In this document: in pieces, positions 1 to 7,879 of the stretch
How the letters are laid out: each line of letters starts with the position of its first letter
How positions within the stretch are numbered: the first letter of the stretch is position 1
Source: H2-BAC3 sp045863035
Lineage (GTDB): Bacteria; Bacteroidota; Ignavibacteria; Ignavibacteriales; Ignavibacteriaceae
Reading direction: 5' to 3'
Assembly (NCBI GenBank): GCA_045863035.1
Contig: BTUV01000030.1
Location: forward strand, 1-28,053
Length of the DNA: 28,053 bases
The notes under the pieces: model-generated
Told to the model about the DNA's origin: nothing
Databases searched by the model: none
The model's input: the letters and a program-made list of their open reading frames with translations, nothing else
Program-made: the position numbers and the translations under genes

Positions 1-245
1 TTCAACTAAATATGATTATTCGTTTACTGAAATCGGCATTGGAAAGAGGGGGCTTCCGGAATTCTTCATTTTACATTGTTCATCTCAGGTGTATAACCAT
101 TACAAGTAAGAAGATTTAGAAGATCATTATTGAGGATACAGCAGCAGGGCAAACTTTCTGCAAACATTCTGGAACAAGCCAAGATTCTAAGCCGAAATTG
201 TCATTTCTGAAATAAAATGCGTCATACTAATTGGCAGAAGTCAGG
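1..245. other. Left-edge spacer, no gene recognised
   Basis: No convincing coding region is visible. A short open frame runs from the ATG at 12 to a stop near 119 but its product resembles nothing I know. A degenerate 7-base-period array lies at 57-84. Because a strong plus-strand terminator follows at 246-275, a plus-strand transcript probably crosses this stretch, either as the 3' end of a gene outside the window or as a small RNA. Confidence 0.4.
57..84 (-). repeat. Degenerate heptad array (AATKNNN units)
   Basis: Read on the minus strand, four consecutive 7-base units are GATGAAC, AATGTAA, AATGAAG and AATTCCG. They match the AATKNNN pattern seen at nine other places in this window. The function is unknown. 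Confidence 0.5.
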
Positions 246-275
246 AGGGGAAGGCAGTTGCCTTCCCCTTTTTAT
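246..275 (+). terminator. Rho-independent terminator (plus strand)
   Basis: Perfect 11-base inverted repeat (246-256 with 259-269) with a very short loop, followed by a T-rich tract on the plus strand. The T tract is on the wrong side for the minus-strand HAD gene, so it should end a plus-strand transcript that enters from the left. Confidence 0.75.
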
Positions 276-277
276 TT

Positions 278-886
278 TTAAATGATTTCTCTCAGGCGCA
301 GTTCTTTTACAAGATTGTCATATCCTGTGAATTGTATGGCATCCCACCCTTGTCGTCTTGCTCCGGCGGCATATTCGGCAATATCATCAATAAAGATATG
401 TGAAGACGGTTCTTCCTGTGTATATGCCTCAACTGCCTTATAGATTTTATCCTCCGGCTTAACGGCATTCACTTCATGGGAGAGTATCAGCTTTTCGAAA
501 TTCCCGATAAACGGATATTGCTGCCATCCGTATTCATGATGGATATCATTCGTGTTGGAAAGAAGCACCAGCCGGTACCGTTTTTTCAGTTCAGGCAGAA
601 GTGCAGTCACATCTTCATTAACCACGAATACGTCTGATATATAACGGCAGAAGGTTTCTGGGTCTGTCTTGTGATCAAGAAGATTCAGGCAGAATGAAAC
701 GAACTCAGCGCGGGACATATCTCCCCGCTCAAATGCGCGGTGGACATCATAATGATCCCGGAAGAAGTTTAAGTAACGTTCGCCTAATCCCGTTTCAATG
801 GAATCAAACCTTTTTGCCGCAATGGTATGGTCAAAGGGAATCAGAACATTCCCAAGATCAAAAACAATAACTTTATATCTGTTCAT
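278..886 (-). CDS. HAD-superfamily hydrolase, subfamily IA-like
   Basis: A 202-residue cytosolic haloacid-dehalogenase-like hydrolase, probably a small-molecule phosphatase whose substrate cannot be read from sequence. Motif I is the N-terminal VFDLGNVL with the nucleophile Asp10. The second Asp of the usual DxD is replaced by Gly-Asn, as in YihX-like and epoxide-hydrolase N-terminal phosphatases of this family. Motif II is LLSNTN, the motif III Lys lies in VKPEDKIY, and motif IV is FIDDIAEYA. The start is chosen because the nucleophile motif begins within ten residues and an AAAGAAG element lies just upstream. It stands alone: no gene follows it before the window edge and the M16 operon ends about 250 bases upstream. 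Confidence 0.85.
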   Translation of the reverse strand: MNRYKVIVFDLGNVLIPFDHTIAAKRFDSIETGLGERYLNFFRDHYDVHRAFERGDMSRAEFVSFCLNLLDHKTDPETFCRYISDVFVVNEDVTALLPELKKRYRLVLLSNTNDIHHEYGWQQYPFIGNFEKLILSHEVNAVKPEDKIYKAVEAYTQEEPSSHIFIDDIAEYAAGARRQGWDAIQFTGYDNLVKELRLREII

Positions 887-1096
887 CTTCTTTCATTGTA
901 ATTCATACTCATAAAAAGTTAAACGCAAAGTTTTTTGAAGTATATATACACCATTCTGTATAGTATTCAACGGTTGCTTCGCCATTGGCCCGCGGGTTTA
1001 ACGGATGCTTCGCAAAGCGGATTTTCGCTGATCGGAATCATATTTCCTACAGACAAATGATGATCTGTCCTGCACTGCTCTGCACAAAATCGCACT
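887..1096. repeat. Composite dispersed repeat, copy 1
   Basis: Gene-free spacer upstream of the HAD gene. It holds an AACGCAAAGT element (919-936), an ACGGATGCTTCGCA element continuing into GCGGATTTT and GATCGGAA (1001-1037), and a small hairpin element with ACAGAC/GTCTGT-like arms (1048-1070). The same three motifs recur at 18811-19075, and the first two at 16986-17075. They look like worn copies of one repeat family. Confidence 0.6.
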
Positions 1097-1138
1097 TGTA
1101 ATTTTTAATTTTTAATTTTTAATTCTTAATTCTTCATT
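1097..1138 (-). repeat. Heptad array at the M16 gene's 3' end
   Basis: Six consecutive 7-base units on the minus strand: AATGAAG, AATTAAG, three of AATTAAA, then AATTACA. The first unit overlaps the TAA stop codon (1137-1139) of the M16 gene and the array runs on in the direction of its transcription. No hairpin terminator is present here. Confidence 0.85.
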
Positions 1139-3200
1139 AGTTGACTTTGAAGATTGAATCCGCAATTCCTGAATTAATCTGAATTGCCGTAATCTTCAGT
1201 TCAAGATTCATCCCTCCTGCATTTTGTTTCATAAGATGCGGATAGAGCACGCCGTTTATTTCCTTATAATCACTCAGGTCGGTTGACTGGGTAATTTTTC
1301 CCTGGGGGGAGTCAACGGTGCGTTCTTCACGGATTCTCAGTCCCGTTTCCTGATCATAAAAATGCCGAATAATGGCTCCGCCGGGCATTTTTATTTCAAC
1401 TTTCCAGACATTCTTTCCCGCTATTTTATCGAGTCCTTTATTTTCGATCGTGACGCCAAGCTCATTCAGCCGGAGAATGTTGTGCAGCCCGGCTTCAAAC
1501 TTCATCATTTCCAGATTGTCACCGGTCAGTTCTTCTTCTCCCATCATGGTTTTCTGATATCCTTTTTCTCCGTCAAAAAGAATTGCCTGATCCATTCCCG
1601 CAAAAGTAAACTTCTGAAGCATCTTGTCTGGCGCTTTCTGATAGATTACCGCGTTGATATCATAATTCTGGATTTTTGCCTGCATCATAACAGTTTTATC
1701 CTGCACCTTCATGATATTATCAGCGCCGCCGATTGCCTGTATATATTTGCGGATGATATCTTCGCCGGTGAGGATTGTTTCGTCTCCGGAGGGTTCTGTC
1801 TTTTCAATACGATTACCCAGTTCATCAAAGAAGATAACTGGAGCTGAAGAGAATTTCTGAACCTTTTCAAGTATTTCATCTGCCTTCCCGACCAGGATAA
1901 TGTAAGAGCGGTCAGCCAGTATATATTTCACTGCCGATGCTGATATATCCGCCGGTCTGACAGCAGCGACTGATTTCAGGTAATTGCGGAAATAATCCTT
2001 TGAGAGTTTATACCGCTCGGTATTGATTGCAAAATTTGCAACGGTCTGCGGACTCTCAAGTGATATGGCAAACGAGCCGCTGATGTAATTCTTGACCATC
2101 TGCAGTTCTTTTTCCGGTACCGGCTCTTTGCCGATGCGCCTCATCTCATTCAGAATTTCCGCGATGGCACTGTCGGTAACTTCATTACGAACATTAGCCG
2201 AGGCAGAAAAACTTCCAATCAAAGGATCATTATTCAGTGATGAATATGCGCCGTATGTCCAGCCGTTCTTTTCACGAAGATTAAGAAACAGACGGAAAGT
2301 TCCGCCGCCCAGGATGGTGTTGGTAACCCGTGCTTTGATAACATCGGGACTATTCATCGAAAGCCGGACCGGATGACCGACAAGAATATTTGTCTGCACT
2401 GCATTGTCGCGGTTAACGATAGCAATGACCGGATTTTTAGGAGGTTCGGGTGATTTGTAAGTATGCTTCGGAACATCTTTCTTCTGCCATTTCGCGAAAT
2501 ATTTTTCCGCGAGCTTTTTTGCTTCTGCAAGTGTTATATCTCCAACAATTGCCATATATCCGATCTGCGGACGGAAACAGGTTTCATAAAATGATTTACA
2601 GTCATCAAGGGTGAATTTATCAACTGACTCAGAAGTTTCATATTCCGCGTAAGGATGTCCCTCGCCATAATAGAGCTTCCTCATCACACGGTTCGCTATT
2701 GCATCCGGTTCTTCCAGTGAAGCGGCTAAATTGGATTGCATCATCTGTTTAATCTTAGCGAGCTCCTGTTCCGTGAAGTTTGCGTTGATGGTAATGTCTG
2801 ACATCAGTTCAAACAGCGTTTCCGCGTGTTTCTTAAGCGCGTAGCCATAAACACCACCGGATGAAGCCGAAATGCTCGCCCCGATTTTGTCAATATCCTC
2901 ATCAAGACGGTCTTTGCTCCGGTTTTTGGTTCCGGTTCTCAGCAGCATACCCGCGGCTGATATATATCCGGTTTTATCCTTCTCAAGGATGGGATCAATA
3001 TCTAAGGAAAGGGAAACGGAAATAACCGGCAGCTTGTCATTTTTCACGACAAAAACTTTCAATCCGTTTTTCAGTTCAAATTTTTCATAACTGCCGATTT
3101 TTATTTCGGGAGCCGGACCCGGAACTGGAGGTTTGGTTCTGTCAACCTGAGGATAAAGAGCAATGCTCAGTACAATAAATATATATAATAACTTTTTCAT
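1137..3200 (-). CDS. Exported M16-family pseudoprotease with LolA-like C-terminal domain
   Basis: A 687-residue protein with an N-terminal signal sequence (about residues 1-18), so exported. Residues 38-450 form the paired M16 (insulinase/processing-peptidase) fold. At the place where the zinc motif HxxEH should be, after Gly78, the sequence is SAAGM (81-85), so all zinc ligands are missing and the protein cannot be a standard M16 protease. Known M16 systems pair a catalytic and a non-catalytic subunit, and the catalytic partner is the gene just upstream (15-base gap). Residues 480-687 are an added domain resembling LolA/outer-membrane lipoprotein-sorting proteins (IRKYIQAIGG, then beta-rich sequence with FDGEKGYQ and YDQETGLRIREE), perhaps a lipid or peptide binder. 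The start is supported by AGGAG eight bases upstream of the ATG. Confidence 0.85.
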   Translation of the reverse strand: MKKLLYIFIVLSIALYPQVDRTKPPVPGPAPEIKIGSYEKFELKNGLKVFVVKNDKLPVISVSLSLDIDPILEKDKTGYISAAGMLLRTGTKNRSKDRLDEDIDKIGASISASSGGVYGYALKKHAETLFELMSDITINANFTEQELAKIKQMMQSNLAASLEEPDAIANRVMRKLYYGEGHPYAEYETSESVDKFTLDDCKSFYETCFRPQIGYMAIVGDITLAEAKKLAEKYFAKWQKKDVPKHTYKSPEPPKNPVIAIVNRDNAVQTNILVGHPVRLSMNSPDVIKARVTNTILGGGTFRLFLNLREKNGWTYGAYSSLNNDPLIGSFSASANVRNEVTDSAIAEILNEMRRIGKEPVPEKELQMVKNYISGSFAISLESPQTVANFAINTERYKLSKDYFRNYLKSVAAVRPADISASAVKYILADRSYIILVGKADEILEKVQKFSSAPVIFFDELGNRIEKTEPSGDETILTGEDIIRKYIQAIGGADNIMKVQDKTVMMQAKIQNYDINAVIYQKAPDKMLQKFTFAGMDQAILFDGEKGYQKTMMGEEELTGDNLEMMKFEAGLHNILRLNELGVTIENKGLDKIAGKNVWKVEIKMPGGAIIRHFYDQETGLRIREERTVDSPQGKITQSTDLSDYKEINGVLYPHLMKQNAGGMNLELKITAIQINSGIADSIFKVN

Positions 3201-3215
3201 AATTTCATACTCCTC

Positions 3216-4538
3216 TTATTGCTTTCCCGCCGGTTTAGGCAGATAGTAAAGGGTAACTCTGTTTTCGGGGGTAAGGTATTCCCGCGCCACGCGCTGTATA
3301 TCCTCACGGGTGACTTTCAGATACTGATCTAAATCAGTATTAATCAGATTACTGTTCCGGAAGAACAGATAATACTGTGCCAAAGCTTCAGCAATTCCCT
3401 GAACACGCTGCTTATCACCTATAAAACCGGTTTCAATCTGATTCCGCAGTTTTATGAATTCATCCTCTGAAATCATTACATCCTGAACTTTTTTCACCTC
3501 GCGGTTTACCGCTTCCTCATTCTGATCGGCGGATTTACCCATGTTTGCAATAGAGTATATAACAAACAGCCCCGGATGCTCGAGAGCAAAGGGGAATGAT
3601 CCGGTTGAGACTGATAGCTGGGTATTATCAACCAGTTCCTTATATAACCGTGAACTTTGTCCGGAGGAGAGCAGTGTAGTAAGCATATTCAGCGCGTAGA
3701 AATCAGCGGTGCCCATCGTGGGGATGTGATATGCCTGAATCACCGCGGGGAGCTGAATCTTGTCATAAACAGTATCGCGTACTTCTGCTGTTTTCTTTGG
3801 TTCAACCTCCTTTGGGCGTGGTATATCTTTTGTACCGCGAGGGATTTCACCAAAATATTTTTCAATGAGTTTTTTAGTTTTTTCAATATCAATGTCACCT
3901 GCAATGGAAAGTACTGCGTTATCGGGGACATAAAACGTTTTATAAAAATCGCGGAATTCTTCGATGGTTGCTTCATCTATATACTGGAAAGAACCGATGG
4001 GAGTCCAGCGATAGGGATGTACCTGATACGCGTGAGTGAACGTCTGCTCAAGAAAACTTCCGTAGGGCTGATTATCAATCCGCTCGCGGCGTTCTTCCTT
4101 TACAACAGCGCGCTGGGTTTCCACACCGGAGGAGTCGATCTTTGCGTGAAGCAGCCGCTCCGATTCAATCCAAAGCCCCAGTTCAAGCTGGTTGGAGGGG
4201 AGCAGCAGATAGTAGCGGGTTGCATCAAAATCAGTTGAAGCATTTAACTGACCGCCGGCATTCTGCACGAGGGAGTCAATCTGTCCCCGCTTGATGTTTG
4301 CCGTTCCTTCAAACATCAGATGTTCAAAAAAGTGTGCAAAGCCGGTTCGTATGGGGTCTTCATTTTTTGACCCGACATGGTAAGTGATAGTAACCGCAAC
4401 AATCGGAGTTGAGTTATCCTGGTGCAGAATAACGTGAAGCCCGTTCGGCAGGTCATATTCAGTGAATTCAATTTTCTTTGACTGTGCCGCCAGGGTAACT
4501 GACAGAAGCAGCAACAGCAGAGCAGATTTGTTTTTCAT
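3216..4538 (-). CDS. Exported M16-family zinc metallopeptidase, catalytic subunit
   Basis: A 440-residue periplasmic or envelope peptidase. A signal sequence (KNKSALLLLLLSVTLAAQ) begins at the chosen ATG; a longer reading frame to 4592 would put 18 hydrophobic, non-signal residues in front and is less likely. The inverted zinc-binding motif HFFEH is at residues 69-73, and the third metal ligand is one of two Glu at 148-149, the expected spacing. The second half (from about residue 200) carries the inactive M16 repeat typical of the family. It lies first in a two-gene minus-strand operon with the zinc-less partner downstream, which suggests a heterodimer like mitochondrial processing peptidase. 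Natural substrates are unknown; bacterial homologues degrade peptides in the envelope. Confidence 0.9.
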   Translation of the reverse strand: MKNKSALLLLLLSVTLAAQSKKIEFTEYDLPNGLHVILHQDNSTPIVAVTITYHVGSKNEDPIRTGFAHFFEHLMFEGTANIKRGQIDSLVQNAGGQLNASTDFDATRYYLLLPSNQLELGLWIESERLLHAKIDSSGVETQRAVVKEERRERIDNQPYGSFLEQTFTHAYQVHPYRWTPIGSFQYIDEATIEEFRDFYKTFYVPDNAVLSIAGDIDIEKTKKLIEKYFGEIPRGTKDIPRPKEVEPKKTAEVRDTVYDKIQLPAVIQAYHIPTMGTADFYALNMLTTLLSSGQSSRLYKELVDNTQLSVSTGSFPFALEHPGLFVIYSIANMGKSADQNEEAVNREVKKVQDVMISEDEFIKLRNQIETGFIGDKQRVQGIAEALAQYYLFFRNSNLINTDLDQYLKVTREDIQRVAREYLTPENRVTLYYLPKPAGKQ

Positions 4539-4743
4539 GACAGAGCAGTGCGTTTGTGGAAAAATAAAAAAATCAATTGCCCAAAATACCAAAAACCGCT
4601 CGCTGCATCAGTCAAAAAATGAGGAACGGTCGCCTGAGAGTGTCTGACTGATTGTGTTTTCTTTTGAGAAAATTAGATATTTTGCGTAATAAAGTTTTTG
4701 AAGGAAAGATTCCGGGACGCTCTCAGAAAAACCAGTTTCCCGA
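4539..4743. other. Divergent spacer with long inverted repeats
   Basis: This is the spacer upstream of the minus-strand M16 operon. It contains an 8-base inverted repeat ATCAGTCA/TGACTGAT (4607-4614 with 4645-4652) and an 11-base one with a single mismatch (4634-4644 with 4716-4726). The second may form the outer stem of a structured element preceding the four-helix gene. Reading the minus strand, TATTTTG near 4585 could be a -7 promoter element for the M16 pair, but no well-placed -33 element was found. Confidence 0.4.
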
Positions 4744-4763
4744 GTGACCCCAATGTCCACATT
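4744..4763 (+). repeat. Left flanking repeat of the four-helix cassette
   Basis: A 20-base sequence (core CCAATGTCC) that matches 17 of 20 bases with 5418-5437 in the same orientation. The two copies enclose the broken four-helix gene, as expected for the ends of a small mobile or REP-like element. Confidence 0.55.
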
Positions 4764-4774
4764 TTGCGAAAACA

Positions 4775-5343
4775 ATGGAAGAACAAAACAAAAAAACCGG
4801 CTTTATCCCTGACCATGGTGGTTATAAAAACCTGCTAAGCTACCAAAAGTCTGAAATTATTTACGATGGCACGGTTTATTTCACCGGCAGATATTTTAAT
4901 AAATACGACCGGACAGTTGACCAAATGGTTCAGGCAGCAAGAAGCGGAAAACAAAATATTGTTGAAGCGAGTATGGCCTCTGCTCTTTCTAAAAAGACAG
5001 AATTGATGCTCACAAATGTTGCAAGGGCAAGTCTGGAAGAGCTTATGGAGGATTATAAGGATTTTCTCAGAGTAAAAGATTATCAAAAATGGATAAAACT
5101 CATAAGCTTTATAAACGATTCAGTGAAATAAACCGCACCCCAAACGCAACGTACGATACATATCGCAGAGCAATTGAAAATGATGATCCTGCGATTAGTG
5201 CTAATTCAATGATTTGTTTGATAAATATTGTAAGTTACTTGCTTTATCGGCAGATTAAAACTCTTGAAAAGGCCTTTATTGAAGAGGGCGATTTAAGCGA
5301 AAGAATGATAAAGGCAAGACTTGACTACCGTAATAAAAAATAA
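4775..5343 (+). pseudogene. Four-helix-bundle suffix domain protein, frameshifted
   Basis: The first reading frame (4775-5131) gives the conserved opening of this family: HGGYKNLLSYQKSEIIYDGT, then DRTVDQMVQAARSGKQNIVEAS and ARASLEELMEDYKDFLR. Coding signal then moves to another frame (5089-5343), whose product holds the family's C-terminal helices (ICLINIVSYLLYRQIKTLEKAFIEEG, SERMIKARLDYR). Inserting one G into the GG at 5091-5092 would read YQKWDKTHKLY and join both parts into one protein of about 189 residues, the usual size. So this is one gene with a single-base loss, or a sequencing error in a G run. The family is related to proteins found in 23S rRNA intervening sequences; its biochemical role is not established. 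There is no Shine-Dalgarno sequence before the ATG. Confidence 0.8.
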
Positions 5344-5346
5344 CAG

Positions 5347-5437
5347 CAGTGACATTGGGGACACTGACGACGATGGGCTTTGCCAGAGAATTTCATCGGA
5401 ATTCTCCACAGTCCACAGTGTCACCAATGTCCCCATT
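5347..5437 (+). repeat. REP-like hairpin and right flanking repeat
   Basis: The segment 5347-5366 (core ACATTGGGGACACTG) and the segment 5416-5434 (core CAGTGTCACCAATGTCC) are imperfect inverted copies. Nested inside is a perfect 7-base hairpin, GAGAATT/AATTCTC (5386-5392 with 5400-5406). The outer right arm is also the direct repeat of 4744-4763. The architecture resembles the palindromic REP elements mobilised in trans by IS200-like (RAYT) transposases; no such transposase is in the window. Confidence 0.6.
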
Positions 5438-5459
5438 AACCTAACCAAAGATTACCATC

Positions 5460-6314
5460 ATGCTCAGAACAGGCACCTGCAGTTGGAAATATGATTCCTG
5501 GACCGGTCTGGTTTACAGCCCCGGCGTAAAAAATTATTTAACTGAGTACTCGCGGAAATACCCCACCGTTGAAATTGACCAGTGGTTCTGGTCGCTTCAC
5601 GGGCCGGAATCAGTTTCTCTCCCCAGAGAAAAAGATGTGGTCAGTTACGCTGAGTCTGTGCCGGATAATTTCCAGTTTACCATCAAAATTCCGAACAGTA
5701 TTACCCTCACTCATTTTTACTCACGGGGGAAAGCGCCTTTGGTTGAAAATCCTCATTTTCTTTCACCGGAATTAATGGAGTCCTTTCTCAAGACCCTTGA
5801 GCCGATGAAGAATAAACTCGGTCCGCTGATGTTTCAGTTTGAGTATCTCAATAAACAAAAGATGCCCTCACAGGCCGAGTTTCAGGCACGGTTTGGGGCT
5901 TTCCTTCAGACCATCCCGGCCGGATATGAGTATGCGGTTGAAATCAGAAACCCGAATTACCTGAACAAATCATTTTTTGAATTTCTCGCGGAACTTGATT
6001 TGATCCCAGTGCTGCTTCACGGCTATTACATGCCCCCGGTTTATGAGACACTTTCTAAACCTTTGATGCAAGACTTTAAAAAAATGGTCATCCGGCTTCA
6101 CGGACCTGACCGAGAGGGGATTGAAGAACTCACCGGAAAGAAGTGGAATCAGATCGTCCTCCCAAAAAATGACGATCTTCAGAAAGTGGTGAATGCTCTG
6201 AGAGTTTTACTTGCCCGTGAAACTGAAATCTACCTGAACGTGAACAACCATTATGAGGGTTCAGCGCCCCTGACCATAGAGCGGATTGTGGAGTTAATGA
6301 AAAATGAAGAATGA
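5460..6314 (+). CDS. DUF72 family protein
   Basis: A 284-residue cytosolic protein of the DUF72 (YecE-like) family, which adopts a TIM-barrel-like fold and has no firmly established activity. The family hallmark opening GTCSWKYDSWTGLVYS starts at residue 5, and further typical features are the VEIDQWFW, FQFTIKIPNSIT and VEIRNPNYL segments. The chosen ATG gives the normal family N-terminus although no Shine-Dalgarno sequence precedes it, which is common in Bacteroidota. The last codons (MKNEE) and the TGA stop are made of 7-base repeat units, so the original C-terminus may have been altered by the repeat array. It lies alone after the four-helix cassette. Confidence 0.85.
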   Translation: MLRTGTCSWKYDSWTGLVYSPGVKNYLTEYSRKYPTVEIDQWFWSLHGPESVSLPREKDVVSYAESVPDNFQFTIKIPNSITLTHFYSRGKAPLVENPHFLSPELMESFLKTLEPMKNKLGPLMFQFEYLNKQKMPSQAEFQARFGAFLQTIPAGYEYAVEIRNPNYLNKSFFEFLAELDLIPVLLHGYYMPPVYETLSKPLMQDFKKMVIRLHGPDREGIEELTGKKWNQIVLPKNDDLQKVVNALRVLLARETEIYLNVNNHYEGSAPLTIERIVELMKNEE

Positions 6315-6323
6315 AAAATGTTT
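6296..6323 (+). repeat. Heptad array overlapping the DUF72 stop
   Basis: Four consecutive 7-base units AATGAAA, AATGAAG, AATGAAA and AATGTTT on the plus strand. The TGA stop at 6312-6314 is formed inside the third unit, so the array supplies the last codons of the DUF72 gene. Confidence 0.75.
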
Positions 6324-6780
6324 GGTTGCTGAAAGTCATGGTCAGATTCAGGGTTTATTGTGTTGGATTAAGGGGAGACTGGCTGAGATAGTTTCCTTGA
6401 AAGAAGGATACTTTTGGTCAATAGATTCCTTGAAAAAGGAAGCTTTCACCCAATAGTTTCCTTTTCAGAAAGAAACCGGCTTATTGTTAAAGTCAAAATC
6501 TTCCCTGTTGACAGGAAAACCTGTCTGCCATGCGGTTTTACCGCTCTGACCTCCTTCAATTCACCATGCACATTTCACTATTAACTCTTCAGGTTCTTAG
6601 TTTCTTAATTTTATCGGCAGTTTACCTAAGTTATTAAGGCAAAAGGGTTTATGATGCTTATGTGATTGCTTTCACCTTGCCGGAAACTCAGAATTTTTTG
6701 TTAAAATTTCCTGTTAAATAACTATCTTGTAAGGATTTTTATAAAAAATATGTTGGTTGTAGTGAGAGTTTCAGGTTTAC
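6324..6780. other. Gene-free stretch with palindromes and promoter region
   Basis: No coding region is seen. The stretch holds a cluster of small hairpins (6388-6544), a degenerate heptad array on the minus strand (6555-6589) and the presumed promoter region of the exported-protein operon. A TATCTTG near 6724 resembles a Bacteroidota -7 element, but the spacing to an upstream TTG is not ideal, so the promoter is not assigned. Confidence 0.5.
6388..6544. repeat. Cluster of five small palindromes
   Basis: Three degenerate repeats of about 33 bases each begin ATAGNTTCCTT (6388, 6421 and 6453) and fold as hairpins, the clearest being TTCCTT-GAAA-AAGGAA. Two more perfect hairpins follow: GACAGG-AAAA-CCTGTC (6510-6525) and GCGGT-TTT-ACCGC (6532-6544). 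They are non-coding and look like palindromic intergenic repeats. Confidence 0.65.
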
Positions 6781-7857
6781 ATGGCTGATCGGTTTCTGGT
6801 TCTCTGGATAATGTTCGCGGGGATACTATTATCGCAGGATTTCACTAAAAGAGAGGAAACAGCCGGAGCTTTTTTTAGTTCAGAGGGTATGGAAATTATT
6901 GCCTCCTCTGACCGGATTACCGTCAATCACCCTTCGACCGGCAAAGTTACCCAGAGTATAAAGGGTGTAAAAAAGTTCATCCAATCACCCTCAGGCGCTT
7001 ATTTAGTAATTCTCAGTTTTGATTTTCAGCCGGGCAAGTCAGACTATCCTGTATCACTCTTCCTGGTCAGCCGTTCCTCAGGTCTTATATACAACAAAAC
7101 ACTAACCGCTCCCTTTGATCTTCCGCATCCTCTTTTCGCCGTTGATGATAATGGCGTAGTTTACTCGTTTGAACCGCTCAGTTTGACACTTACTGCCGAC
7201 CGTATCGGGAACATCTCTGAGATTTCAATTGTTGAGGATGCAGAGTTTCAGATGGAAAGAACCTTTTTTCTGAAAGCCGGAAATGGCTCGGTCATCGGTG
7301 CTGTTAACCTGCTGGGACGGGATGATTCAGGAGATAACATTCTGCTTTTTGCTTACGATTTTTCAACAAAGAGTCTCAAATCAAAACGTCTGAGGGGCTC
7401 AACAATTTCCGGGATGGAAATTGCCGATGGTGAGATTTTGTTGACTACAACCAGAGAGTCGGAGTCAGGTGTGTTTCAGGAAAGCCGATTGCTGAACAAC
7501 AGCTTTACGGAGAGTATGCTACCGGCAGAACCGGTATCATATCTGTTAACATCTGAGCTTTTTCTGACAAGGCAAGGGGTCATAAGAGGGAGAGATGGCT
7601 CAGTAATAGCTTCTCCCGTTCTTAGTCAGGTCAAAACCATTACGGGAGTATATACACTTCCCGGCGGTAAGAAACTGTTGTCAGCAGTAACCAACGAGGG
7701 GAACCAATTTTTTATATACCACACAGCAACCGGAGATATACGAAGGTCTGAAGGTATAACGGCGGGAAAGAATTCCCGTCCGGAGCTTTTCATCAGCAGC
7801 GGAATGCTTTTTGTTGTTGAAGATTATGTAAAAACTACTATCTACCAAATTAATTGA
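6781..7857 (+). CDS. Exported protein of unknown function, possibly propeller-like
   Basis: A 358-residue protein that I do not recognise. The N-terminus (DRFLVLWIMFAGILLSQ) is a short signal-peptide-like hydrophobic segment, so it is probably exported. The rest is rich in alternating hydrophobic strands and Gly/Ser turns with recurring blade-like stretches (for example SGAYLVILSFDFQPG and GGKKLLSAVTNEG), suggesting a beta-propeller or other all-beta fold; no catalytic motif is evident. It is the first gene of a five-gene run and lies only 22 bases before the receptor gene, so it is probably co-transcribed and may work with that receptor. The start has no clear Shine-Dalgarno sequence. Confidence 0.65.
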   Translation: MADRFLVLWIMFAGILLSQDFTKREETAGAFFSSEGMEIIASSDRITVNHPSTGKVTQSIKGVKKFIQSPSGAYLVILSFDFQPGKSDYPVSLFLVSRSSGLIYNKTLTAPFDLPHPLFAVDDNGVVYSFEPLSLTLTADRIGNISEISIVEDAEFQMERTFFLKAGNGSVIGAVNLLGRDDSGDNILLFAYDFSTKSLKSKRLRGSTISGMEIADGEILLTTTRESESGVFQESRLLNNSFTESMLPAEPVSYLLTSELFLTRQGVIRGRDGSVIASPVLSQVKTITGVYTLPGGKKLLSAVTNEGNQFFIYHTATGDIRRSEGITAGKNSRPELFISSGMLFVVEDYVKTTIYQIN

Positions 7858-7879
7858 ATTTAGTCGAGCCGGAGGAATC

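Noticed and set aside
12..119. Small open frame at the left edge
   Set aside because: It is about 35 codons with no recognisable features and runs into a heptad repeat; there is too little support to call it a gene.
1362..1847. Open frame opposite the M16 pseudoprotease gene
   Set aside because: It is antisense to a clear domain and shows no recognisable protein features.
3657..4238. Long open frame opposite the M16 protease gene
   Set aside because: It is antisense to a well-supported gene, Cys/Phe-rich and low in family-like character, so it is a shadow of the real codons.
5081..5131. Programmed -1 frameshift in the four-helix gene
   Set aside because: No standard slippery heptamer is present, and a simple one-base loss at the GG explains the break while keeping the conserved Trp.
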